From JBBRHH01 sp963788015 (lineage in GTDB: Bacteria; Planctomycetota; Phycisphaerae; Tepidisphaerales; Tepidisphaeraceae), in contig CAWBEY010000005.1 of NCBI GenBank assembly GCA_963788015.1, positions 310,001 to 374,000 of the forward strand: a stretch of DNA of 64,000 nucleotides. The letters run 5' to 3'. Below the pieces are notes generated by a model. That model was not told the DNA's origin. It did no database searches and saw nothing but the letters and a program-made list of their open reading frames with translations. The translations under genes and the position numbers were made by a program. Of this stretch, positions 8,185-18,624 are shown piece after piece (within the stretch, counting starts at the first letter, position 1; every line of letters begins with the position of its first letter).

Positions 8185-9099
8185 GCACTGTTGAAGTAAG
8201 CGTCGCGGGCAAGCGGATGAACCTGTCGAACCTGGAGAAGGTGCTGTATCCAGAGACGCACTTCACCAAGGGACAGGTGATCGACTATTACCTGAAAATG
8301 GCCCCGACGATTCTGCCGCATTTGAAGAATCGGGCGCTGACGTTGAAGCGTTACCCCGGCGGAGTGGAGGGGCAATTCTTTTACGAGAAGCACTGTCCGT
8401 CGCACCGGCCTGACTGGGTGCAGACGGCCGCGATTCATTCCAACCGCAATGGCGAGGCGGTGAATTATTGCGTGGTGAAGGACCGTGCGACGCTGGCGTG
8501 GGTGGCAAACCTGGCTTCGCTGGAACTTCATACTTCGCTGGCGAAGGTGAAGGATGTTGGGCGGCCGACCATGATGGCGTTTGACTTGGATCCTGGGCCG
8601 CCGGCCGACATGCTGGATTGCATCCGCGTGGGTAAACGACTGCGGAAGTTGCTGTCGGAGATGGGGCTGGAAAGTTTTCCCAAGACGTCCGGCGGCAAGG
8701 GGCTGCACATTTACGTGCCACTGAACACGCCGGCGACGTTCGAGCAGACCAAAGAGTTTGCGCACAACATGGCCCGGTTGTTCGAGCATGAGGATCCGGA
8801 TCACGTGTTGTCGATGATGAGCCGGTCAGCGCGGGAGGGGAAGGTGTTTATGGACTGGAGCCAGAACGATCAGCACAAGACGACCGTGTGCGTTTATTCG
8901 CTTCGAGCCAGGGCAGCATCCGAGCGTATCGACGCCGGTGACGTGGGAGGAGTTGGAGCGGGCGCTGAAGAAAGAGGATGCGTCGCTGCTGGTGTTCGAG
9001 GCCGAGGAGGTAGTAAAGCGGGTGGAAAAGCTGGGAGACTTGTTCGAGCCGATGCTGACGTTAAAGCAAAAGCTGCCGAAGCTGACGCCGGGGGGTTAG
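8181..9099 (+). CDS. ligD: LigD-type NHEJ primase-polymerase, frameshifted near 8912
   Basis: A stand-alone LigD polymerase (archaeo-eukaryotic primase fold). Motifs: LSNLEKVLYPETHFTKGQVIDYY, RYPGGVEGQFFYEKHCPSHRPDWV, MAFDLDPGPPADM (catalytic DxD), KTSGGKGLHIYVPL (motif II) and VFMDWSQND (third Asp), then TVCVYSLRAR. At about 8908-8914 the frame shifts; the continuation HPSVSTPVTWEELERALK...LFEPMLTLKQKLPKL in another frame ends at the TAG 9097-9099 and restores the full family length (about 305 residues). It fills gaps and adds ribonucleotides during end joining. Overlaps ku by 4 bp. Bases 9100-9256 hold nothing I can identify. Confidence 0.88.
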
Positions 9100-9256
9100 G
9101 GACGGCGCACGGCAGCGGAAAAATCGAGTTCTTTGTGTTGCTGAATGACGGGTTGTCGATTGACAAGCGCCGGAAAATCGGAAGGTCGTCCCGTGGCAAG
9201 AGATTCTGGTCATTGTCCTGACCGCTATGCACGGCGGGGCACACACCGGGACCTCT

Positions 9257-10747
9257 CTAAAACCCCTCCTGCGCTATCTCCACGGCCTTCAACATTGCTT
9301 TGGCCTTGCTCATCGTCTCCTCGTACTCCGTGGCCGGCACGGAGTCGGCCACCACGCCCGCGCCGGCCTGCACGTCGTACAAGCCGTTTTGCCAGACAAT
9401 AGTGCGCAGGGCGATGCAGGTGTCCATGTTGCCCGCGAAGTCCAGGTATCCAACCGCTCCGCCGTATGGGCCGCGGCGGGTGGGCTCCAGCTCATCGATG
9501 ATTTGCATGGCCCGAATCTTGGGCGCGCCGCTGACCGTTCCTACCGGCAGGGAAACGCGCAGGGCATCGAGTGCCGTCATGCCTTCCGCGAGCGTGCCGG
9601 TGACGTTGGTGGTGATGTGCATGACGTGGCTGTAGCGCTCGACGCTCATCATCTCGCTGACGTGCACCGATCCGACGCGGGCCACGCGCCCCACATCGTT
9701 GCGGTGCAAATCGACCAGCATGATGTGCTCGGCCCGTTCCTTGGGATCTGCCAGCAATTCGGCCTCCAGGGCCTTGTCCTCGGCTTCCGACGCCCCGCGA
9801 CGGCGCGTGCCAGCCAAGGGCCTGCTGGTGACGACGCCATCCTGCACGCGGCAGAGGATTTCGGGGCTTGCTCCGATGAGCGTACAGGCGGGGCTCTTGA
9901 GGTAAAACATGAACGGCGAAGGGTTGATCATGCGCAGGGCGCGGTACACGTCAAACGGCTTGGCCTTGCTCTGCACGCGCAGTCGCTGGCTGGGCACGAA
10001 CTGAAAGATGTCGCCGGCTTTGATGTATTCTTTCCCGGCCTCAACGGCCTGCTCGTACTGGGCGCGGGTCATGTTGCTTTCATACGCCAGGCGCAAGGGC
10101 GACTGGGGATCGATCTCGCCGATCCAGGCGGGTGGCGATTGCTGGAGGCGGGCAACGAGGGCGTCGATGCGGCGGCAGGCGGCGTCATAGGCCGGGCGGG
10201 GTGACGTTTGCGTCAGATCCGCATTGGCGACGACTTTGATGGTCTTGTCGACATGATCGAAGATGACCAGGTTGTCGTAGAGGCCAAAGTGCAGATCGGG
10301 GAGGTTGCGGTCATCGCGGGGAGCGTTTTTCAGTTTCTCGGCCTCGTAGTAGCGGATGGTGTCGTAGCCTGCGTATCCAACCAGGCCGCCCGTGAAGGCC
10401 GGGAGGTCTTTGTCGGGCGCATAGCTGCGGTGGGGGAGCAACTTTTCGAGGTCGGCCAGCGGATCGGCTGATTCAAAGCGGTCTTGCTTGCCGCCTCGAA
10501 TGACGGTGGCCTGGCCTTGCCGGATGTCATAGACGAGCGTGGGGGAGGTTGCGATGAAGCTGTATCGCCCGATTTTTTCGTTACCCACGACGCTCTCGAG
10601 AAGGAAGGCGTGGGTGTCCTGGCCCAGCAGGTCAAAGGCCGACACTGGCGTGAGGTGGTCGGCGAGCAGCTTCCTGTAAACTGGGACAATTTGTGCAGTT
10701 TGTGCGCTGGATGAAAAAGTCTCAAAGTCGGGGAGATAGCGGGGCAT
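9257..10747 (-). CDS. trpE: Anthranilate synthase component I
   Basis: 496 residues, full length for TrpE. N-terminal regulatory/substrate part with SAFDLLGQDTHAFLLESVVGNEKIGRYSFIA (the LLES of the tryptophan site) and a chorismate-binding C-terminal domain: IFQFVPSQRL, PFMFYLKSPACTLIGASPEIL, RPLAGTRRRG, EHIMLVDLHRNDVGRVA, GTVSGAPKIRAMQIIDELEP and a terminal DVQAGAGVVADSVPATEYEET. It converts chorismate to anthranilate with an amidotransferase subunit (TrpG) in the cytoplasm. No trpG or other trp gene is adjacent in this window. Start MPRYLPDFETF. The 275 bp upstream (10,748-11,022) contain no supported gene. Confidence 0.95.
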   Translation of the reverse strand: MPRYLPDFETFSSSAQTAQIVPVYRKLLADHLTPVSAFDLLGQDTHAFLLESVVGNEKIGRYSFIATSPTLVYDIRQGQATVIRGGKQDRFESADPLADLEKLLPHRSYAPDKDLPAFTGGLVGYAGYDTIRYYEAEKLKNAPRDDRNLPDLHFGLYDNLVIFDHVDKTIKVVANADLTQTSPRPAYDAACRRIDALVARLQQSPPAWIGEIDPQSPLRLAYESNMTRAQYEQAVEAGKEYIKAGDIFQFVPSQRLRVQSKAKPFDVYRALRMINPSPFMFYLKSPACTLIGASPEILCRVQDGVVTSRPLAGTRRRGASEAEDKALEAELLADPKERAEHIMLVDLHRNDVGRVARVGSVHVSEMMSVERYSHVMHITTNVTGTLAEGMTALDALRVSLPVGTVSGAPKIRAMQIIDELEPTRRGPYGGAVGYLDFAGNMDTCIALRTIVWQNGLYDVQAGAGVVADSVPATEYEETMSKAKAMLKAVEIAQEGF

Positions 10748-11022
10748 CGGGGGCAGTGTAATCTGGAAGCCTAGGCGGGGAAAGGCTTTGGCGAGCGGTT
10801 TCGACCATACGGGCGGCGGTTGCGGGCTCAGGCATTAGCTGGCTCAACTGGAATATTTTTGAAATATGCCCGATATTGTCTTGCAACGAACCAGAATCGG
10901 TGAGATATAATGGGACGTAGGACGGGCGCACTGAAGCATTCAGTGGTGGTCCGATAAACGGCTAGAGGGCATCGAACTTGCGGTCGCTGGTTGATCCCGG
11001 CGGAAAAAGGCAAGGCTGAAAA

Positions 11023-11829
11023 ATGACTTCCATTCCTTCCAATGACATGATGATCGGCGTCTCCCGCTTTGAGCGGGTGCCGTTGTCCCACCGACAGGCC
11101 TTGGCGGCGTTCATGGTCTCGGCGCTGGCTGTCGCGGCCGTGGACACCGTCGTTCCCCGGATCAATCTTTCTATTGTGTATTCTCTGCTCGTCGTTGTGG
11201 CGGCCCAGCGCATTTCGCGTCGCCTGCTCTGGGAACTGGCCGCATTTATGGTCTTCCTTACCTTCGGCGTCTACGCGATCAAGTCTGGGTTAGAACACAA
11301 GACCTTCAAAGCAGCCCTTTTGGCCTTTCCCCTGGTTAATCGTACGTTGTCGGCCCTGTCCCTGACCGCCATCACCGCCATTTCTTACCTGTGGCTGGGT
11401 GTGCGACAGCGGCTTGAAACCAGCGGGCCGCTTCTTCGATCTCGCGATGAGGATCGGCGTGATTTTGAAGAGATCAGCCGCTCACTGGAGCGATTCGCGG
11501 CCGGGATGATGTGCGGGGTTCTCACCCTCTGCATCGCCGTCATCGACATGATCGTCCCCGGCCAGTTCAACTTCCCGATCCTGTACGCCGTGCCGCTGGT
11601 GCTCTGCTACACCCTGGAAAGCCGCCGAATGGTCTGGATGGTGTTGCCCTGGCTTCTGCTGTTCACGGTGGTCGGCTACTGGCTGACCCCCGCCGTGGGC
11701 GTCCCGGAGACTGCGATTCAGTACGTCGTGAAGAATCGCGTCTTGGCCGGCATGGCCTTGATCGGACTCTCTGCCCTCCTCAACTGGTGGATGAGCGACG
11801 CCGAAACCCGCCCGTCTACGATCGCCTGA
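11023..11829 (+). CDS. Membrane protein made of two copies of a MASE-like four-helix domain
   Basis: 268 residues, with about 7-8 membrane helices and no catalytic or output domain. The two halves resemble each other: DTVVPRINLSIVYSLLVVVAA...SRRLLWELAAFMVFLTFGVY...NRTLSALSLTAITAISYLWL (about residues 42-125) and DMIVPGQFNFPILYAVPLVLC...SRRMVWMVLPWLLLFTVVGYW...KNRVLAGMALIGLSALLNWWM (about residues 174-258). The D..iP...n..ilY..PLv pattern is typical of N-terminal membrane modules of planctomycete sensor kinases and cyclases. Here the module is duplicated and stands alone, joined by a charged, probably helical linker (RSRDEDRRDFEEISRSLERF). Function unknown; a sensory or ligand-binding role is an inference. 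Confidence 0.6.
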   Translation: MTSIPSNDMMIGVSRFERVPLSHRQALAAFMVSALAVAAVDTVVPRINLSIVYSLLVVVAAQRISRRLLWELAAFMVFLTFGVYAIKSGLEHKTFKAALLAFPLVNRTLSALSLTAITAISYLWLGVRQRLETSGPLLRSRDEDRRDFEEISRSLERFAAGMMCGVLTLCIAVIDMIVPGQFNFPILYAVPLVLCYTLESRRMVWMVLPWLLLFTVVGYWLTPAVGVPETAIQYVVKNRVLAGMALIGLSALLNWWMSDAETRPSTIA

Positions 11830-11847
11830 TGCTGGCGTCTGCCCGTA

Positions 11848-13463
11848 TTACGGCTTCTCGATCGTGATAGTTTGCTCGACCGGCGCTGCGGTTTTGACCA
11901 GCGGCGCAATTCCCCGCCCAAACTGATACGCCACCACCTTCACGCTCAGCGGAAACTTCGCCCGTGCCGGCAGTTCCGAAACAGCGACTTTTCCATCCTT
12001 AATCGCCGCCGGGCCCACTGCCACGTAATACTCCACCACAAGGTCCGCGTCGCTGGTTGCCTTTAAGTCCACTGGCGCACCATCGGCCTTGAGGTTGGCT
12101 ATGGCCGGGAAAGTGATGGTCTGATTTTTCCCGTCGGCCAGTTCCTTGAAGCCCCTTGGGAGCATTCCGACATGCTCTGAAAAACCGTATTCGTTGTCTC
12201 CGACGCTGTAGGCCAGGAACGTCGGCCGGCCAACGCCGGTCGCGGGGGACAGGGCATCAAACTCGATGCGAAACTTGTCGGGCCCCGTAGCCACGATCGG
12301 GCCGCTTGCGGTTTTTACCAGGATGGGGGCGCTGGAGTGGCTCGCGGGTTCGCCGGCCTGTGCCCATTTCGGCCCGCCGTTGCCCTCTGCCGCCGGATAT
12401 TTGTCGGTGTAGGCCGGATGCACTTCGAAGGTCTGGCCATCACCCACCCACTGAATCTTGTTGAAGAAGTAGCGCACGCCCGCATCAACTGAGTAGCCGT
12501 CGTTCCACTTGATAAACTGGTTCTTCTTGCCAAACCCGCCGGCATGATAGGCGACCGTTGCATGGGCCATTTCTTCATCAAAGTGCCAGTTCGCTTGGCC
12601 TTTTTCGCCTTTGTATTCAGCATAGGGCGCTGGCTGGAATTCTCCGGCGGTTTTGATGGTGAGGTCGGAAAGCCAGCCGTTATGGGGATCGAGTGGCTTG
12701 AGTGCAGTCGGGGCCGCATCAACAGGTACGCCTGCTGGAATACGTGCCTGCGCTGCTTTTGTGATGAAGAGAGCCAGGTAGGCCGCGTTGCGGTCTGACC
12801 AGCCGAAATGTCCCGCTCCCGGTTCGACGACGATGCTTGCAAGATGGTGTTCGTCGGCCGTGCGAAAAGCCGCGAGTTTGTCGCGAGCACCTTCCCACGC
12901 CTCCCGGCCAGCATCATCACGCATGGTGCCGCCAAACTCGTCGTACTCTCCCAGCATCATCAATGTGGGAATACCGGCTGGAGCGGGCTTGTCGTCAAAT
13001 GGGCCGCCGCCCCGATACTGCACCAGACCGAAACAGCGCTCCGCCATCTGCACCGCGCACGATTCGGCTTGCGGCCCGCCGGCGGAGTGGCCGACAAACA
13101 GCAGCGGCGCGGCCGAGAGCTCCTGATATCCCGAGGCCCGGGCCAGGTCATCGAGCACCTTTTGCGGATCGGCCGCGCTCAAGCCACATTTTAGAAATAC
13201 GATGGCCAGTTGCTGCTGCGCCAGGCCTTGCGGATGACGGGATCCTTCACAAACTCACGCTCCATCAGCGTCATGCCTGCCATGACCACGCCGCGCATCT
13301 GTTTGGCCTCTGGCGGAATCCACAGGAACGCCTCACTTTGCCCTTTCCCCATTGCCACGGGCGCGGCGTATTGAAACACGGCAGCGGCCGCGTGTGCGTT
13401 GGTTGTCATCAGCAGCGCAGAATAAAGCACCGATTGTTGCCTGTACATGTCGCATTGGACCAA
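11848..13463 (-). CDS. Secreted alpha/beta-hydrolase-like protein, frameshifted near 13,215
   Basis: The N-terminal part (13,463 downward) has a signal-like hydrophobic stretch (LYSALLMTTNAHA) and MGKGQSEAFLWIPPEAKQMRGVVMAGMTLMEREFVKDPVIRKA. The frame then breaks in ...AAGGCCTGGCGC; the continuation AQQQLAIVFLKCGLSAADPQKVLDDLARASG lies one frame over and runs to 11,848. The hydrolase core carries the nucleophile elbow GHSAGG, with a plausible acid in MMLGEYDEFGG and histidine in EPGAGHFGWSD. The C-terminal 200 residues form an extra beta-rich domain (ASGPIVATGPDKFRIEFDALSP, DLVVEYYVAVGPAAI). Probably a periplasmic esterase or related enzyme; substrate unknown. One-base lesion, possibly an error. 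Confidence 0.7.
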
Positions 13464-13559
13464 CTCCCTGTATGTCTCTTCGATGCATCCTCGCGGCCCG
13501 CAAGATCATAATCGCGTGGACGAAAATCGGCACGTTCGTAGCCAGGCAGTCTTCAGCTT

Positions 13560-14586
13560 CTACTCATCTTCCCCCGCTTCTTCCATCAGCCGTTGAACCA
13601 GTTCACCGGCCGGCATTTGCCGGATGGGCGAGAGTCCTTCGCCGGCCCACAGGGAAAGGAACTCTGGCTGCCCCGCCTTGGCCGCGGCCGTGCGCATCGC
13701 ACGCGTGGCTGCGTTTTGCCAGGGAAAGGGCAGGACGGCACTGCCCAGTTGCTCCATCTCGCGGATGAATCGATTGGGGATTCCGCGCGGGCCGACCTGA
13801 AAACGCGGAGGTGATGACCGTGTCTCCGGGTTTCACGCCAGCCAGGAGCGCGTCTATGTACACCTTTGGAGCGGATGATTCGGGGCAAGGAATGAAGGCA
13901 GTTCCGATCTGGACGGCCGTTGCTCCGCGACTCCAACATCTCTGCAATCTCCCGGCCGTTTCGAATGCCTCCGGCGGCAATGACCGGAATGGGGATGGCT
14001 GCAGAAAGCTGTGTTACAAGCTCCGCCGTGAGGATCATGGCGTCCTCGGCCCGGCCGACAAAAGTGCCGCGGTGTGCGCCTGCCTGCGCCCTTGCGCAAC
14101 CACCGCGTCTACGCCGGCGTCTGTGAGCAACTTTCCCTCCTGCACGGTCGTCGCCGTGCCGACCAGTTTTGTTCCCACCGCACGGAAGGCGTCGAGAATG
14201 TCTCGGTTTGGAATGCCGAAGGTGAAGCTGAAAACTGCAACCTTGGCGGCCAGCACAACCGCAACCTGCTCCTCGTAGCTTTCAGCGGGCGAGGGCGGGA
14301 TGGCCGGCGGATCGATTCCTAGTTCCTGGTGATATCGCGCCAGCAGAGACAGCACGGGTGCTGGATCGCTGTGTAGCGGTTCGGGTTGATGAATGAAGAG
14401 ATTGACCGCGAACGGAGCGGCCGCTAGCTCGCGCAACTGTTGGATCTGGGCGCTCAGTTGAGCAGGCGTGAGGTACGCGCCGGCCAGCGATCCAAGTCCG
14501 CCGGCGTTGCAGACAGCGGCGGCGAGCTGGGGCGTGCCCACGCCTCCCATGGGGGCCAGGATGATCGGATATTTCGCGCCAAACAT
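13560..14586 (-). pseudogene. Nitronate monooxygenase / 2-nitropropane dioxygenase-like FMN protein, several frameshifts
   Basis: The N-terminal 170 residues (MFGAKYPIILAPMGGVGTPQLAAAVCNAGGLGSLAG, FSFTFGIP, GTATTVQEGKLLTDAGVDAVVAQG) are a clear FMN-dependent NMO. The rest is spread over three other frames in order: LVTQLSAAIPIPVIAAGGIRNGREIAEML, IGTAFIPCPESSAPKVYIDALL, and NAATRAMRTAAAKAGQPEFLSLWAGEGLSPIRQMPAGELV to the stop at 13,560. All family blocks are present and in the right order, so length is normal but at least three frame changes are needed (about 14,080, 13,935 and 13,810). NMO oxidises nitronates or related compounds using FMN and O2. It is either a recent pseudogene or a badly sequenced gene. 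Confidence 0.78.
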
Positions 14587-14666
14587 GATTTGCCTCGCTT
14601 GATCGTGAGCTATTTCCTACGGAACACCGCCGGCTTCTGTCGCGAGCACTTTGCTATTGATAAGGT

Positions 14667-16433
14667 ATGCACATGTTTCGAATTCCTCCAGCCATTGTCG
14701 CATTTGGATTATTCGCCGCCTGCTCTGCTGCCGCGGACGTCGCCACCACGCGTGCGTCTACATCGCCAACGGGCGCGGATGCGCGTGCCATTGAAACCGA
14801 TGTTTGCATTTACGGCGGAACATCGGGGGGAGTGGCCGCGGCCGTGCAGGTGAAGCGGATGGGGAAAACGGCTGTGATCCTGGAACCGGGGCGTCATTTG
14901 GGTGGGATGACGGCGGGCGGGCTGAGTGCGGTGGATATAGGCGACCCGCGGACCGTGGGTGGGATTGCCCGTGATTTTTTCACTCGACTGGCCGGCGGAT
15001 ATGGCAAGACGCTGGCGTGGGATAAATCTTTTGAAGCCAATGGAGGGTCCGGGCCGGCAACGGGCGGCGCGTTCGCCATTGAGCCCCATGCGGCGGAGCA
15101 GTTGTTCAACACCATGGCCAGGGAGGCGGAAGACGCGCGTGCTTCTGGGGGCGCACCTGGCGTCCGTGAAGAAGAGGGGGCGCGACTATTGGAGGTGACG
15201 ATGGAGGATGGCCTCACCGTTCACGCCAAGATCTTTATCGATGCAAGCTATGAAGGTGATCTGCTGGCCAAGGCGGGGGTGACGATGATTGTTGGGCGCG
15301 AGGCCAACGCCACGTATGGCGAGACGCTCAATGGTTTCATCATCGCACAGCCGCCGCTCGAAAAGTTCGGGCCGATCGGAAACAATGGCCGGCAGCGCGA
15401 CGGCCGGGGAGCGTGGATGCGCACCATCCGGCTCGACCCGTACCTCGTGCCCGGTGATCCGGCCAGCGGCCTGCTGCCACTCATCTCCTCAAATAAGATG
15501 GGAACGCCCGGGGCCGCAGCGCCCGGCGTACAGGCGTACTGTTTTCGGCTCTGCATGAGCGACGATCCCGCCAATCGCCTCCCGGTGGATCCGCCTCCGG
15601 CATACGATGCCAAGAAATATGAGCTGGTGGCTCGCTACATCGCAGCGTGCCAGGCCGCCGGCGACCCCATGGACATGCGGTGGTTCATCAAGCCTGATGC
15701 ATTGCCGAATCACAAGTGGGATTTCAACACGGCGTGGATCGGGGCGAACCTGCCAGGCGCCGGCTGGGGCTGGGCCGAGGCTACGTATGAACAACGTGGG
15801 AAGATCGCAAAAGAGCACGAGGCGTATCAACGCGGGCTGCTGCATTTTCTGACGACGGATACACGGGTGCCGCGGAACATTCGTGAGGAGGTCGGGCGTT
15901 TTGGATTGTGCAAGGATGAGTTCAAGGACACCGGCGGATGGCCGCACCAGCTTTATATTCGGGAGGCCCGGCGGATGGTGTCGGATTTTGTGATGACCGA
16001 GCACCATGCGTACGGAGAAAAGCTGGCTCGGGACGCGGTGGGGCTGGCATCATACGGTGTGGATATCCACGAGGCGCAGCGGATTGCGGACAATGGCCGG
16101 GTTGCCGACGAAGGAAAACTGACCGGCAATAAAGGCATTCCCGGTCCGTACCCGGTGGGGTATGGGGCGATTGTGCCGAAGCCATCGGAATGCGAGAACA
16201 TTTATGGCACGTTCTGCATCTCGGCCAGCCACGTCTGCTTCGGGTCAACGCGCATGGAACCGCAACTGATGATCTTCAGCCAGTCAGCGGCCACGGCGGC
16301 GTGTTTGGCTATTGATGATGGCATGGCGGTTCAAAAAGTGAATCAGGCAAACCTGCGCAAGCGGCTGGTGCAGGATGGGCAAGTGGTTCAATGGCCGGCG
16401 GTGGCGGTGGAGAAGGAGGCAGGGGTTTGGTGA
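14667..16433 (+). CDS. Secreted FAD-dependent oxidoreductase (FAD_oxidored / PF12831-like)
   Basis: 588 residues. Signal peptide at residues 1-23 (FRIPPAIVAFGLFAACSAAAD), then a Rossmann FAD-binding motif in VCIYGGTSGGVAAAVQVKRMGKTAVILEPGRHLGGMTAGGLSAVD. The middle contains FIDASYEGDLLAKAGV and GREANATYGE, and the C-terminus the second FAD segment ENIYGTFCISASHVCFGSTRMEPQLMIFSQSAATAACLAID. This family is very common in planctomycetes and verrucomicrobia, often among sulfatases and carbohydrate-degradation genes; its substrates are mostly unknown. ATG at 14,667 or 14,673. It is divergent from the NMO gene. No lesion. Confidence 0.88.
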   Translation: MHMFRIPPAIVAFGLFAACSAAADVATTRASTSPTGADARAIETDVCIYGGTSGGVAAAVQVKRMGKTAVILEPGRHLGGMTAGGLSAVDIGDPRTVGGIARDFFTRLAGGYGKTLAWDKSFEANGGSGPATGGAFAIEPHAAEQLFNTMAREAEDARASGGAPGVREEEGARLLEVTMEDGLTVHAKIFIDASYEGDLLAKAGVTMIVGREANATYGETLNGFIIAQPPLEKFGPIGNNGRQRDGRGAWMRTIRLDPYLVPGDPASGLLPLISSNKMGTPGAAAPGVQAYCFRLCMSDDPANRLPVDPPPAYDAKKYELVARYIAACQAAGDPMDMRWFIKPDALPNHKWDFNTAWIGANLPGAGWGWAEATYEQRGKIAKEHEAYQRGLLHFLTTDTRVPRNIREEVGRFGLCKDEFKDTGGWPHQLYIREARRMVSDFVMTEHHAYGEKLARDAVGLASYGVDIHEAQRIADNGRVADEGKLTGNKGIPGPYPVGYGAIVPKPSECENIYGTFCISASHVCFGSTRMEPQLMIFSQSAATAACLAIDDGMAVQKVNQANLRKRLVQDGQVVQWPAVAVEKEAGVW

Positions 16434-16799
16434 TAGGTGATGACAGGACTGTTCAATGGGGACCATGGGGATTAGGCATAGAAAGTCGAGGCGCCGAGTC
16501 ACCAGGGCGGCAAACGCGCCGGCCGAAAGGCGCCCTGGGCGATCGTGAACGTGAGTATCAGCGTGGTGCGAAGAGGCTTGTGAAACGGGTGCGATGGGGA
16601 CGTCATATCGTTTGTATTTCATAGCGGTCGGTCATTAAATACCCCATCGTTCCAGCCATCATGGGATTGGTTCGACAAACCACTGCAATGCACCTCTTGG
16701 CCAAGACCGCACCCGCGCCTTTCACCCAAGCCTCGGCTATCCCCAACATCGAATACTTTGCTTGCTCCTCCCCGGCCAGCGAGATAGCCTTTCAATATC
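16434..16799. other. Intergenic stretch without a supported gene
   Basis: 366 bases between the FAD oxidoreductase and the amidohydrolase. Only short open frames of no recognisable composition are present, on both strands. I see no tRNA, convincing terminator or repeat here; a promoter for the amidohydrolase probably lies within it but cannot be pinned down. Confidence 0.5.
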
Positions 16800-17994
16800 A
16801 TGAACCGCATCGATGGCCTGATCCACGAACATCTACCCCGCGCCGTCACCTTCCGACACCACCTCCACACCATCCCTGAGCTCGGCTACGACGAGCACAA
16901 AACCGCCGCCGCCATCCGCGGCCAACTCGATCAGCTCAAAATCGAATACGTCGCCGGCGTCGCCGGCGCGCCCACGGCCACCGTTGCCTGGCTTGGCGAC
17001 ACCTCAAAACCCTGCATCGCCCTCCGCGCCGACATCGACGCGCTGCCGATCACCGAGCAAACCGGCGCGCCGTACGCCAGCACCCACCCCGGCCGAATGC
17101 ATGCCTGCGGCCACGACGGGCACACCGCCATCCTTGTCGGCGTCGCCTCCCTCCTCAAATCGCTTGTGGATGACCTCCCCGTCTGCGTCAAGCTTTTCTG
17201 GCAACCGGCCGAGGAAGGCGGCGCGGGGGGTCAGAAGCTCGTCAGCGCCGGCGTCCTCGACGGCCGAATCGGACCCAAAGCCTCGGCCGTTTTCGGCCTG
17301 CATGGCTGGCCGGGCCTGCCAGTGGGAATGGTCGCCACCCGCCCCGGCGAACTCCTCGCCGCCACCGACAATTTCACTGCCCGCTTCGTTGGCCGTGGTT
17401 GCCATCGGCGCGTTTCCGCACACCGGCATCGATCCCATTGTCACGGCCTGCCAAGCCGTCGTGAATCTCCAGCAATTCGTCAGCCGCGAAATGGACCCCA
17501 CCGAAGCCGCCGTCGTCACCGTCGGCCAAATCTCCGCCGGCACCGCCCCCAACATCATCCCCGACCTGGCCACCATCGTCGGAACCGCCCGCACCCTCAC
17601 CGACGCCAGCCGCGCTGCCATCCAGGCCGCCATCCGGCGGCGCTGCGCCGGCGTTGCGATGGCTGGCGATTGCAAGCTCGAATTCGACTGGATGGAAGGT
17701 TATCCGCCCACGATCAACGACCCGGCCATGGCTGATTACGTCGCTCAAGTGGCCCGCAAAACCTTCGGCTCCGATCGTTTCCTGCTCGCCGCCCGCCCCA
17801 GCATGGGCGGCGAAGACTTCGCCTACTATCTTCAGAAAACCCCCGGCTGTTTTTTCCTCGTCGGCGTCGAACCTCCCGGCCGCGCCGATCCCTATCCCAC
17901 CCTCCACAGCGACCGCTACGATTTCACCGATGCCGCAATTCCCGTGGGAATGCGAATGTTCATAGAGCTGCTGAGAAACTGGCCCGCCAGATAA
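16800..17994 (+). CDS. M20D family amidohydrolase (hippurate hydrolase / N-acyl amino acid amidohydrolase type), frameshifted near 17,398
   Basis: M20 metal-ligand motifs are visible in order: RHHLHTIPELGYDE, CIALRADIDALPI, MHACGHDGHTA (first metal His/Asp), LFWQPAEEGGAGG (catalytic Glu and ligand), VFGLHGWPGLPVG, then FTARFVGRGCH. There one extra C shifts the frame; the continuation GAFPHTGIDPIVTACQAVVNLQQFVSRE, PSMGGEDFAYYLQKTPGCFFLVG (last ligand) ends at 17,994. Reconstructed length is about 397 residues, normal for the family. These di-metal enzymes remove acyl groups from amino acids or related amides in the cytoplasm. The single-base lesion may be a sequencing error. Confidence 0.87.
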
Positions 17995-18007
17995 TCGTAC
18001 CCCGCAC

Positions 18008-18523
18008 TCACTCCAGCGGAATCGCCCCTTCATCGTCAGGCCGCACGGTCCGCGGCGCTGCGGCCGGATCAGGAATGGTATAAACGTGCGACTCCGCTTC
18101 CGCCGCCCGCGAGCCAGGCTTAGCCCCCGTCAGCGGCACGACGATGGGTTTATGGGCATCCGGCCCTTTGCGAACCGCATCAAACGCATCCGCAAACTCG
18201 CCAGTCAATTCTCCCAGCGACAGCCCGCCAGTGGAAAGGATCATCAAGAGAAACGCCGTGAGATTAAGAATCGTGTCCAGGAATAACAGGAATCGCACAA
18301 AGTTGATCGACCCTCCAAAGATCGACATCAGACACTGCACGAGCATGATCAGGACAACCGATGCGATGGCCAGATAAAACTGCGGCCGGTTTTTCACAAG
18401 CTGTGGAAAGATGATGCAGACAAAGATAAACAGGACGATGGCTGTGGTGATGCTGAGCATGATGAGAGCAAGGATACCACAATTGCCTCCGCGGTATGAA
18501 TCCCTCAACGTTAATATCTTCAT
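18008..18523 (-). CDS. Small membrane protein, unknown function
   Basis: Up to 171 residues with three membrane segments (about 20-42, 52-72 and 77-100: LMLSITTAIVLFIFVCIIFPQ, FYLAIASVVLIMLVQCLM, FVRFLLFLDTILNLTAFLLMIL) and a hydrophilic Pro/Ala-rich C-terminal tail of about 65 residues. I do not recognise it. The ATG at 18,523 sits directly behind AGGAG; an internal ATG at 18,457 at the first helix is an alternative. It is convergent with the amidohydrolase (13 bp) and divergent from purA. Confidence 0.5.
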   Translation of the reverse strand: MKILTLRDSYRGGNCGILALIMLSITTAIVLFIFVCIIFPQLVKNRPQFYLAIASVVLIMLVQCLMSIFGGSINFVRFLLFLDTILNLTAFLLMILSTGGLSLGELTGEFADAFDAVRKGPDAHKPIVVPLTGAKPGSRAAEAESHVYTIPDPAAAPRTVRPDDEGAIPLE

Positions 18524-18624
18524 CTCCTGCTAAACCGGACCTTCCTGCGCTTCCTTGACACCCACCCATTGCTTTCCGTACTGTCAAACCTGATTTACCA
18601 AACCGAAAGGTGCAAACCGTCGTG

